From the NCBI GenBank assembly GCA_008973525.1, contig WACJ01000263.1, forward strand, positions 310,001-374,000: DNA of 64,000 nucleotides, given 5' to 3'. The notes under the pieces were generated by a model that did not search any database, had not been told where the DNA came from, and saw only the letters and a program-made list of their open reading frames with translations. This DNA comes from Stenopsyche tienmushanensis. Lineage: Eukaryota > Arthropoda > Insecta > Trichoptera > Stenopsychidae. Each line of letters starts with the position of its first letter. The stretch's first letter is position 1. A program made the translations under genes and the position numbers. This document shows, piece after piece, positions 11,966 through 21,812 of this stretch.

Positions 11966-12150
11966 AAGGAAGCGACAACTTATGAACGACTGAAGATTGA
12001 AGACAACTATCGCAGTGGGAGTTCATCAAGTTCAATCAACAGGGAAACTGTGGGTGCCATTCAATCGATTGTGGAAGAACATCTACAATTGATTGCGCAA
12101 ATGATTTGGCCCAATTGGTCCAATCTCATTTCAACTGACATAGTTTATCA
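11966..12150 (+). pseudogene. Mariner-like transposase scrap (N-terminal/linker region)
   Basis: The plus-strand translation YERLKIEDNYRSG, then INRETVGAIQSIVEEH resembles the stretch after the first helix-turn-helix of mariner/SETMAR-type transposases (usual form: F..G...IEDD.RSGRPSTS...E.V..V..ii.ed). A second frame carries DLAQLVQ, consistent with the following helix after a frameshift. No termini or catalytic core are visible. The 104-codon ORF at 12176-12490 that follows has no recognisable similarity and may or may not belong to it. Confidence 0.42.
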
Positions 12151-13785
12151 CTAGTATTTCTGATCTAAATATCGTGTGATAATGGCGTCAAAGGATATTT
12201 TGATGAATCAATTTTTCACAATAAAAAGTATATTTTTCGCTGATGGTTTGAAGAGCGTTTATAATTGGATGGTGAAATACGTCAAAGCCCGAATGTTTGC
12301 TTTACTTCCGGGAGCATTTGATACTACCGGTATTGAAACTAAAAGCTCTTTTAGGACTGATTATCGATCAATAATGTACAAAGCCATCTATTGTTCTCAA
12401 ACAGATTTATTCCGAATACATCAGAATCAGTCGCTTCAGACGTGGCATCATTTCCTTTGTCTGTACAAACATGAGCTTCTCTCAATATAAAGCTAATTGT
12501 ATCAAATTACATTTGTAGGTATGATTAATTTTATATAGGAATTATTATGATGCTATACCGAATACCGAATAGTCGAAATATACATAGTAATTGCACATAA
12601 TCAACATTTTATCAAACTGTACTTTGTAAAACATTACTGTAACGAATACTTGATAAAGCTGATGGATGATTGTATACGTTCTTTAGAAATTATAATCTGA
12701 AGCGAAATTGTTTAGTAAATGCTATTTGAGCAAGTAAATGCTTCCTCCTTATTTAAAGCATGTTCTACACTTGATTACCTCCAATAATCGGGTTTTTATC
12801 ATTTTGCAAATATTATTCGTTCAAAACATATAATAAACGATAAGAATAGAAAAGCGCAGATAGAAATTAGTAGATTTTATTAAATCAAATATAATGGTAT
12901 GTTTTTTTTTAAATTGCAAACAAATATGCAATAAGTTCTCGACGAAAAGACACTCTCGAGTAATCCACTCGATCACAATTCCAATTCAATAAAATCGATT
13001 CGTTTATAAGCCCGCACGATGCTCACAATTACGAAGGACGAAAAAAAATCTGTGAAAAATATTTAGTCAGTGAAATTCGCTTCTCTTTTCGGCTCTGTGG
13101 TAACAAGCCATTATTTCTTCATGCATATAAATATACATACGCGATATAAAATGTAAATTGAAATCGGATTTGTTCAGTTTGGCGGCATTAATCGTACACG
13201 TTCAAAAATAGGCCTCGATCGATTCCGCCCTTAAGCATTGAGCGAAGAAAAATTTGACGTAATAATAGGTCCCGGAGAAACTTTGAATGAATACGCATAC
13301 ATGCGCCGCGATAAATATATAAATTGGATCATAATAAAAGCACTTAATTCACGGCCCACACCTATAACCCTTTTGGACCCTAAGCATACCTCTTCATCAT
13401 TAATTATTCACTTTATACCAAAAAAAAAATACGCGACTTAAAATTAATGCTGATATAGAGCCAAGTCAAAAATCATCAATTAGCTTACGTGAACATAACG
13501 AACGCACAAATAAAATATCCATATCTGTACATAATTTTTACATCTCTTTCATTAACGTGCAGCCTAACCAGGAGCATCACGGATGTAACGAGAAAAAAAT
13601 CGACATTTATTTTGGCAATATTGACTCTGTAATTTATATAAAATGCCATCGATTACTTATCATTAACGATTTTAGGAGATGAACGGCTTATCTTAAGATA
13701 GTAGGATTCGAACATTTTTCATCGATTCGAAACATTATACGTTTCAAAATATTCTTGTTGATTTTGGCAACTTTTTGGTCACTTG
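12151..13785. other. AT-rich DNA, nothing recognised
   Basis: Several short ORFs (104 codons at 12176, 67 codons at 13238) have no recognisable domain and no splice-site support that I can argue for. Confidence 0.4.
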
Positions 13786-13793
13786 TTCAGGAC

Positions 13794-14795
13794 TAGGGAA
13801 TCCAATCCCGGGATCCCGGACAGTTTTAGGTACTTAAGAATCCCGGGATTAGAAAACGTAATCCCGAAAATCCCGGGATTGAAATTTTTACCTAACAAAA
13901 ATCGTACACCTCACCAACACGATGAAGGCTACTAAATCGAGACATTCCCGACGAAATCTGGACGTTTGGAAACAGTGGCGTAATTAAAAATTGACGAACT
14001 TAGGCGACGCATAAGAGCAGTGACTGTGTAATCTATGTATACATATATAGGGTACATGTATGTTTTTCAAATTGTTATAGTAACCTATCCCTACCGGTGA
14101 TGTATTTACTACACCTCGACGAATAATGGGAATATCGATATGAATTATAATAGATATGGGGTTCAGATTTTTTGTATTCCTCCGTAATATAATTACAAAT
14201 CACATCAAAGTATTATAGTATATAAGTATTCATCTGCAGCGACGGAAATAAATAATTTGTCGGGAAATAGGGAATTTTGCGATTTTTAGTCCGTGTCTCA
14301 GCAGAAAGGAATTTTATCAGTCACATTGATGGTGTTATACGAAAATGAGGGCTCACGCGATCATCAACTCGAACTAGCATTTAAATATCTGATGACGATA
14401 CCTCCAACGAGTGTGGAAGCTGAGCGTGCATTTTCAGCAGCAAGTTGTCTGACTTCCAAAATCAGATCCAGACTAAATGACGAAACACTAATGTTGAATG
14501 TTAATGTTACTTCGGGCATATTTTCAAAATAATATTTGAATTTTTTAGTGTTTTGTTTATCTATTTTTGAATTGTATTTTTTATCTTTTCTTAAATAAAT
14601 AAAATTCTTTGGCCTTCAGGTGATTTTTTATATTGAACAAATGGACTGATTAGTAATTTTTGATCAAACTTCATCAAGGTAATTTCTTAAAATATTGAAA
14701 ATCCCAATCCCGGGATCCCGGGACTGGTCTCGGGATTGTCTAATGAAATCCCGAAATCCCGGGATCGAAATTTTGGCTCGGGATTGGATACCCTA
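13794..14795 (+). mobile_element. Best copy (copy 2) of the TAGGGAATCC hAT family, 1,002 bp
   Basis: Terminal inverted repeats (TAGGGAATCCAATCCCGGGA at 13794 and its imperfect complement ending ATTGGATACCCTA at 14795) are bounded by a perfect 8-bp target-site duplication TTCAGGAC (13786-13793 and 14796-14803), as expected for the hAT superfamily. The subterminal regions are rich in overlapping CCCGGGATCCCGGG palindromes. The interior is largely non-coding but keeps the hAT C-terminal dimerisation segment at 14293-14532. The element is thus an internally deleted, non-autonomous derivative. Sister copies are at 4862-5735, 16807-17437, 33283-33770 and 39736-40238. Confidence 0.88.
14293..14532 (+). 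pseudogene. hAT transposase C-terminal dimerisation domain remnant
   Basis: A 79-codon open frame containing LELAFKYLMTIPPTSVEAER, then AFSAASCL and KIRSRLNDETLM. This is the conserved C-terminal hAT dimerisation motif (L....L.iP.tS...ER.FS.ag.i.t..R..L....). The usual end (ETLDALMLLRAYF, seen in the sister copy at about 5055) is altered here by a small deletion. The catalytic RNase-H-like portion of the roughly 600-residue transposase is absent, so this cannot act alone. Confidence 0.75.
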
Positions 14796-14803
14796 TTCAG
14801 GAC

Positions 14804-16538
14804 TAAGGACTTCCATGGTGAAAAATGTCATCGCTCGCGCACTGACATACGTGAATTCTTCCACTTCCATTATCACTTTGTCGAACTTTAAAAAATATTT
14901 TTATGATCAATAAAGATCACTTAGTCAACATACTAAATATCAACATTTTATATTTAATACTTTTCGCATAAAAAAATGTTGATCGATCACTTTTAGGTCC
15001 AATAAGATAGAAACGTCCCTTTAAATTACACTGAAAAAGTGGTTAAGTGCTTATGAAAATCATTATAGTTTTTGTATCTTATTAGTATGTCTTTAAATTA
15101 ACAATTATAATAAAACATAGGAAAATGCATGTCACGTTATCCCAAATGCATGATGTATTGTATATAAATTCAAATTAGTTTATGTTACTAATTGTTATCG
15201 ATGAGTTCAATTACTGTCTAAAAAATATTGTTGACAAAATAATTGGGGGAGAGAAGACGTCATTTTCAGATGGGGAAAATATCGATGTATATAGGTGTCA
15301 TCAATAAAATACTCAACGACCTGTCCCACCTTACTTTTGCCAGAGGGTGAGCTACGACTTTCCACAGCCCCTCGTCAAACGACAAGGGTTTTCTTTTCAT
15401 ATACAAGCCCTTCAGGAAGCTTCAAAAGCCTCATGCTTCGTGAAGGGCCCTACAGCCTGTTGAAACGTTTCTGTGTCAAATCCCATGTGCATTTCGATCG
15501 GTTTCCTTATCTGCCGGAACACAATGAAGCCGGTCATATCGCGATTAAAATCAATACCCGTACAAAAATATTTGTCCAAGAAATAAGCCATAATTTTGCA
15601 CGGGGGTAGAATTGAACAATGGACGGGATAGCATGTTTGAAGCGATCGCGTTACATCTGTCCCGTAAAAATTGGCATTAAACTTCACCCAGATGATACAA
15701 AAGACCAAACATGATACGGAACGGGGTTAATAATGGAGCGACGTTAAAAATGCTAAATGGACGAACGAAATATATGATGCCGTTTCTAAACAAACGACGC
15801 TCTGGCGTGCCTTCAATTACCAACTTTTTTCCATAACTAAAAAGAGAAGAAAATTATTATAAATGGGGGGGAAAATGACATTTTTAGAATGATACGCCAA
15901 CTTTCATGCCGGGCAAATTGTTCGAGAAAATAAATCCGAAAACTTTACGGCGTCAAGATGATTGGCTACATGAACAGAAGCGACAGACTTAAAGACTTAC
16001 GCGTAAAAACATATTGTGCGTAATTACGAACTAAACGCCCATAAATCATATCGAAATATGCGTAATGGGTATTGATACGCAATCGAAATATATTAAATAA
16101 GAATTTATTTTATTTTCAACCGAAAAACACACATAAATCCTTAAAACTTTTCCGATCAGATACATAATCGTTACGAGCCATAATTCAGCGATCCCATGGA
16201 TAATAAATGTATCATAAAACCATTACGCTTAAATATATTTGAGATCTTAACTTAACCCTTGTTATAAATTCATTCTCTTTCATAATATTACACATTTTTC
16301 CTTTGTATTTGGATGCAGAACGAAATGGGCATAAATGTTATTTGACTTGATTTTTTTGTGAGCTCACAGGTGACTACATACAGTCAATAACATAGATATG
16401 CTGAGGTTCTTGACTTGAATGATACTTAACTATGCCCAATGATTATCACTATTCGTATTTAATTTACTTAAATATTATGAATAAGCTTTCCTTATACGAT
16501 AATGAATTTAATTTCTTATGGCAATTATTTTTAATATA
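14804..16538. other. Unassigned DNA with one GC-richer patch
   Basis: 15300-15700 is richer in G and C, with overlapping ORFs on both strands (104 codons plus strand at 15295, 98 codons minus strand at 15708), neither recognisable. It contains the hairpin at 15407-15448. The rest is AT-rich and blank. Confidence 0.35.
15407..15448. repeat. Strong short hairpin
   Basis: GCCCTTCA pairs with TGAAGGGC and, after one G/G mismatch, GAAGC pairs with GCTTC around a 14-base loop: 13 base pairs with one mismatch. Function is unknown. Confidence 0.4.
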
Positions 16539-16600
16539 CACTCGATCCTCGTATAACGCGCTACTTGTGATAAAATATACGTGTATAACACAATTTTAGC
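16539..16600 (+). mobile_element. Solo terminus of a pogo/Tigger-type element
   Basis: CACTCGATCCTCGTATAACG follows a TA dinucleotide, the typical beginning of Tigger-like elements whose ends repeat GTATAACGCG/GTATAACAC motifs. No matching opposite end was found before the hAT copy at 16807. A related block of GTATAACA/GTGTTATAC motifs occurs at about 51427-51484. Confidence 0.4.
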
Positions 16601-16806
16601 TGATGCTGACTTGGAATCGGCTGATAAATTTGAATTATTTTTTTAAAAATAAAATGATCTATGAAACATATTAATATTTACACGCTAAACTAGGCAGCTG
16701 GAATTACCGAATGTCAAAGTATTTCAAAATTTTGAAAATGTCTAGCAGTAATAAAAACCTGTAAGCTATCTTGGAAAGTAGGAAAAATAAGAAAATATGT
16801 TCTAGT

Positions 16807-17437
16807 TAGGGAATTCGATCCCGGGATCCCGAACAGTTTTAAGTGCTCATGAATCCCGGGATTATAAACGTAATCCCGAAAAATTTGGGATTGAAATTTT
16901 TATCTAACAGAAATCGTACACCTCACCAGCACGACGAAGGCTACTAAATTGAGACATTTCCGCCGAAATCTAGACGCTTGGAAACAGTGGCGTAACTACT
17001 AATTGGCGAGCTTAGGCGACGCCTATGGGCAGTAACTGTCTAATCTATGTATACATATATACAGTGCATATATGTTTTCAAATTGTCATATTAACCTTTC
17101 CCTAACGGTGATGTATTTACTACACCTCGACTCTAATAATGAGAATATCGATATGAAATATAATAGATACGGGGTTCAGAATTTTTGTATTCCTCCATAA
17201 TATAATTAAGAATCACATCAAAGTATTATAGTATATAAGTATTCATCTGCAGCGACGGAAATAAATAATTTCTCGGGAAATCGGGAATTTTGCGAGTTTT
17301 AGTCCGTGTCTCAGCAGAAAGGAATTTTATCAATCACTATTTTTAGCTATTTTTGAATTGTATTTTTATCTTTTCTTAAATAAATGAAATTCTTTCGCCT
17401 TCAAGTTATTTTTTATAAAACACAAATGGATTCCCTT
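16807..17437 (+). mobile_element. Copy 3 of the TAGGGAATCC hAT family, 631 bp
   Basis: Same orientation and left part as the 13794 copy: TAGGGAATTCGATCCCGGGA, the AATCGTACACCTCACCA segment, and the CTCAGCAGAAAGGAATTTTA segment. The coding segment and much of the right end are deleted; the right end is GGATTCCCTT. The flanks GTTCTAGT (16799-16806) and GTTCTTAA (17438-17445) are a partly decayed 8-bp target duplication. Confidence 0.75.
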
Positions 17438-17844
17438 GTTCTTAATAAATATGTATTCTTTATATTATATGTATTGTTTATTGAAGAAAAAAAAAATAAA
17501 TGTGCGCTTAAAGGGCAGGGAAGGATTTATAAGTATATTGGATGTCTATAAATAAAATTAAAAATTAAAAAATAACAAGCAAATATAGTCCAACTTGCTC
17601 TGCATAACAATATCTTCCGTAAATAGAAACATATTTTCGAGAATTGTATATTATTTTATAAGCCATTTTGTGTTTGTATATAATTGGGTACTCAACCAAA
17701 TACGAGGGAAAATATTTAAAATCCACATTTTTCAACCAATTCACGATATATTCTAAATAGATCTAAGCAAACAGCTAGTGTAAAAAATGGATTATATTAG
17801 TTTATTATGTGTATGAAATAAAAGTATGTATATACAATACAAAG

Positions 17845-18110
17845 TTTTTTCGTCATCACTAATAATAACTATCAAGCGCGGAACCTTTTTATTATAAAAG
17901 TATCCTTCAATTTTGTAAACTTAAGCAAATTCAATTGTTCAGTCCAACCTAGACCTTTCTTTAAGCTTTTTAGATTAAAATGTTTAACAACTTCATTGTC
18001 TCCATCTGTATTATATCGTACTCTGAATTTTGAGTTATCCCAAATACCATTTCTACCAAACTCTGAAACTATGTTATAAGAATAACACAGTTTCATTTTC
18101 TGTGGGATTA
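17845..18110 (-). mobile_element. pogo/jerky-type transposase C-terminal remnant, copy 1 of 3
   Basis: On the minus strand an ORF (18096-17872) contains GIWDNSK, then TDGDNEVVKHFNLKSLKKGL. The nucleotide sequence is clearly homologous to 28708-29050 and 44640-45110 (shared ACAGA.GGAGAC.ATGAA.TT.TTAAA core). The shared segment continues past the stop to a TTATTATTAGTGATGA end. In the 44-kb copy this region reads on into a helical Tigger/CENP-B-like C-terminal tail ending KLTDFLLK. It is a dead fragment. Confidence 0.5.
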
Positions 18111-19484
18111 CCTTGTTTTATTTGTACATCGAGTAACTTTAACAATGAAACTTAGTGCAAATGTTTGATTTTCAAAATCGATTTTTTCCATTGTCACATA
18201 CACAATAGTCTTTAAAAATAGAATACATAGTTAGTATCATAAAATCACCGTATCACGTAAGTGCTTATATTATACAATCGACGTTATTGAATGCTTCAAA
18301 TCAAAGAATAACAACAAATTTAGCGACTAACAAATCTTCGCCATCAATTTGCAATACAATAAATGATTAAAAAGGATATGGCGTTTTTATGAAAAAAATG
18401 CTTTGTATCTTCTTCAAAGGGTAGTTTCAACACAACGAATGTGAGCATGGGACGTTTTATAATTTGTTTTGAAAAGAATTCTCGACGCATGAGATGACTT
18501 CAAAGGGTCCCGATGCATTATTATATTTTTTATTACGAATGCCCTTTCGGCGTTTCGTGCACCGGTGTGCACCTCATCCCAGAACGGTCCAGGTAAACTT
18601 AAAATAAATCAGGTAGCCCAATATAATGCACGGGATCGCTCCTGTCTAGTTCCTCAAAACGAAATTAACGAAGCAAATATTTATCGTTAGGAATTCTAGT
18701 GAATATGTTGTGTAAACACAGTTCACGTTTGAACCTATGAATCAATTCACATCGGAACAACATTGATATTGGCCGAACATTATTAAATGCGAAAATTCGA
18801 TTCGACGGTTTATTAATTTGAAACACGAACCGTAACATCCTCCCAATTACGAATTAATATGGAAAGGTCACATTTACAAGCCGTCAATTTGCTATATGAG
18901 TTTTGAAGTATGCGAGAGTGAAATTCGAACCAATAAAAGTATACACTTATTGGGTTTGTTATTTTAAAGAGCTCGGTGCGGAGAAACATGCCAACAAAGA
19001 AATAATACACAGGAAAGATCGTATTCCATAGACTTGGATTATTTTGCTTTATTGGAGAGCTGATTGTATATGTTTTCGCAAAACAACATTTGAAAACAAC
19101 GCGTTCTCGAAGAATGTGAAGAGACATAAAAGCGATTAATATCAAAAGAATTTTACAAAGTACTAATGAATACCGATCGAAGAACAATCATATTTCACGC
19201 TCTTTCATTTTTTTTCAACCATCTACAGTTAAATTCTTCGTTATTCAACAGCGAATTATTTGTGGGGATATTTTAATTATTACGACATAAAACAGATAAA
19301 ATAATGGTGATAAAATAACTTTCTATAAAGTTTATAGACAACGAAAATGCTTTCGATTCAGTAAGTATACCATAAAAACATAAAAAATCATAATTTAATT
19401 TTAATATAATCTGTTTTATAACATGTCTTACAATTTACTTCAAGTTACATTTTTTATTCATAAATGTTATTTTATAATCAAAAA
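18111..19484. other. Unassigned AT-rich DNA
   Basis: A 124-codon minus-strand ORF (19187-18813) is hydrophobic near its start but has no recognisable domain. In DNA this AT-rich one ORF of that length is expected by chance over the window. Confidence 0.35.
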
Positions 19485-19541
19485 ACGAGCGCGTAACAAG
19501 TAAGAGCGCGAAACAATTGCTTTGTGTGGGTGATGGCATAT
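19485..19541 (+). repeat. Dispersed repeat, copy 1 (second copy at 41768-41823)
   Basis: The two copies share the pattern (A)ACGCGTAA.AAGTA.GA.CGCG, then ACAATTG.TTTGTGTGGG and GATGGCATAT. Origin is unknown. It is probably an ancient interspersed element. Confidence 0.5.
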
Positions 19542-19736
19542 ATAAGATAATGAGTAGGGTTACCAACCGTTCTGAATTGAGCGGAATCGTCCCGAAATTG
19601 AAGTTGCTATCTAAGATCCCGATTTTCTGGAAATTCAAAGAAAGCTATCGACTAATATCACCCACACTTCAAAATAGTTATGTTTAACGCACTTGGTTTC
19701 TCAGTAGGGAATGTCGAGAAATAACATAAATATGTA

Positions 19737-20587
19737 CACTTGGGTTTGTTTTTATGCGATTTTGAAGTTATGCGAAAATATAATGGAACCTATCCATCAT
19801 TCTTCTATAGAGCACAAAGCTATTTTTATGCGAATGCGCATAAAAAAATATAAGTCATCCAGATTTAGAACATCCAAATGTAAAAATAGTGTTTCTTCCA
19901 CCCAACACGACATGTTTAATTCAGCCACTAAATAAGGGCATCATTTCCACTTTTAAAAAGTATTTGTCCCTGAGTACTGTTCCTGAAGTTTTCAATTTTG
20001 TACTGTATAAAAAATGTTTCATGTGCGGTATCTCAGATTACTCCACACACTATAAATTCTTGTTGGAAAGCAATTTGGCACGAATTAATAAAAACATCAG
20101 ATGGCAAAGTAATAAAACTTCGACATTGTTAGCTAAAATCATTACTTTGGCAAATCAACTTGAAGAAGGCTTTGATATTTTTTATCAAAATGATGTTGAT
20201 GAATTGCTTGAGGATACTCCCTTGAATGATATTATTGGTTTGATGTTATATGGCAGAAAAGAAACAGAAGACGATATTGAAGTGGAATAAACTCCTGCCC
20301 CTAAACAAAATACCCAAGAAACTAGTCAATCTGTTTATTGTACATGACTCAAATTCTGAACGAGCTTAAAATTACATGTCTACATGTCACGAACTGCATA
20401 AAAAATATTGATTAATCTTCGCAAAGTTTTTTTTATACGATTTTTGCTACATTTCATCACATTGATTTGAAGTTATGCGGTTTTTAAAAATAACGGAACC
20501 TATTCCTCAGTTTTCTGTGTAGTTCAAGGCCTTTTTATATGCGACTCCCCGTGGAACGTATCTATCGCATAAAAACAGACCCAAGTG
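19737..20587 (+). mobile_element. pogo/Tigger-type element with partial DDE transposase, 851 bp
   Basis: Inverted ends CACTTGGGTTTGTTTTTATG (19737) and the complement of CACTTGGGTCTGTTTTTATG (ending 20587) are flanked by TA. Between about 19845 and 20290 an open frame encodes the second half of a DDE_1-type transposase: PDLEHPNVKIVFLPPNTT, then LIQPLNKGIISTF, followed by an acidic tail (DDVDE-like, ending EDDIEVE). In functional Tigger proteins the last motif is QP(L/M)DQGVI with the third catalytic Asp; here it is Asn. The N-terminal DNA-binding part and the first catalytic residues are deleted. The element is inactive. It shares subterminal sequence with 25793-26605. Confidence 0.8.
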
Positions 20588-20589
20588 TA

Positions 20590-21722
20590 TTTCGTTGTTT
20601 TGTAATATATCCTAATTGAAGTATATTTTAAGTCACTGCTTTGGGGTTATGCAGATTTAAATTATTTTTCAAAGTAAACCTGCACAAAATGAAACTCAAC
20701 CATATACAATATAAATATGGTATATTAATTAAACTTTTATGAAGACCAAGTATTAAAAAAGTTGTGTGGGGCCCACATATGAATGATTGATTTTCAACAA
20801 TCATTGAAATATATATTTTTTAAATTTGTTGTTTTATATTTTTACCTATACATTTTTTTTATTAATATCTTATATGGAACATAATCATATATAGAGTCTA
20901 TGGTAATTCATAGAATGAAAATATCTTTATTTCTCTCTAAAAATCTCATATAAACATCGTCTACGCCTGATAACGGATGTAACTTTAAGAAAAATAATGT
21001 TCATTAAATGTTAATAATCGTTATTTTTACTGTACAACGTGTACTATTAACGGCCATATATCGGGTTCTAAATAATTATTTGTCCAAGCAGCGATATGAG
21101 ACATTACATGCGCCTTCGTTACATTCTCGTCGGTACTGTATAAACAAGGAGTGATGAATCGCATGTTTTCCGAGAACTTGAAGCAATAAAATTGTTTATA
21201 TTTAAACCCGAACCAAATAAACGACGCAGTTCCTTTTAATTCATACATAAACAGCATGTGAATAAAATTACAATTTCGGTATGGAGTCGGGTCTGAAGGG
21301 GTTGAGATAATAGAATATGCATGCAAAACAACATTTTCGTTTTTTTCCGTTCCGCGGACGTCTTGCATAACCCACGAAACCTTCCGTAAGAAAAGGGTCC
21401 TCACGCCGGGGGGTTTTGCTCGAATTTCGCCTCCATTTATAAAACATTCTTAGTTACTGCAAAAATAATGGGCCTTATGAATAATGAAAAATTTTCCGAG
21501 GACAAGAGTAAATATTTATAATTCCTAATTGGGATAAATATTGTAAAATAAATAATGGCTTTAATTGTGTGGAATGAGCATCGAAATAAGGTCGTATCGA
21601 ATATCCCTTTGTTTCTTCCATTGTCGGGGGGTTACGGGAAAAGCGGCTGTGGAGATGCGGTGAATGGCAGCGGATATTCGGTCTAGTGACTAGCCGAGTA
21701 CAAACGCTTTGGAGGCGTTTAC
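20590..21722. other. Unassigned DNA
   Basis: A 125-codon minus-strand ORF (21404-21027) has no recognisable domain. 21600-21720 is GC-richer. Nothing else was recognised. Confidence 0.35.
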
Positions 21723-21812
21723 CTGCCCGAGCTGAAGATGACCACAAAACGGACCAACTAGGATGTCACTACAAACAGTAAGGGTTAGCACAATAACCTC
21801 GGGCAGTTTGTG
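21723..21812 (-). CDS. Possible 90-base internal exon, minus strand, unidentified
   Basis: On the minus strand a weak acceptor (TTTCAG) precedes 30 complete codons (HKLPEVIVLT... ending HLQLGQ), followed by a CAG|GTAAAC donor. Only this frame is open; the other two hold stops. Length is a multiple of three. No homologue is recognised. The acceptor lacks a good pyrimidine tract, so this may be chance. Confidence 0.17.

Noticed and set aside
18813..19187. 124-codon hydrophobic minus-strand ORF, considered as a chemoreceptor exon
   Set aside because: No receptor motif is visible, and about one ORF of this length is expected by chance in 64 kb of such AT-rich DNA.
21027..21404. 125-codon minus-strand ORF
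   Set aside because: No recognisable domain or splice context. Length is within chance expectation.
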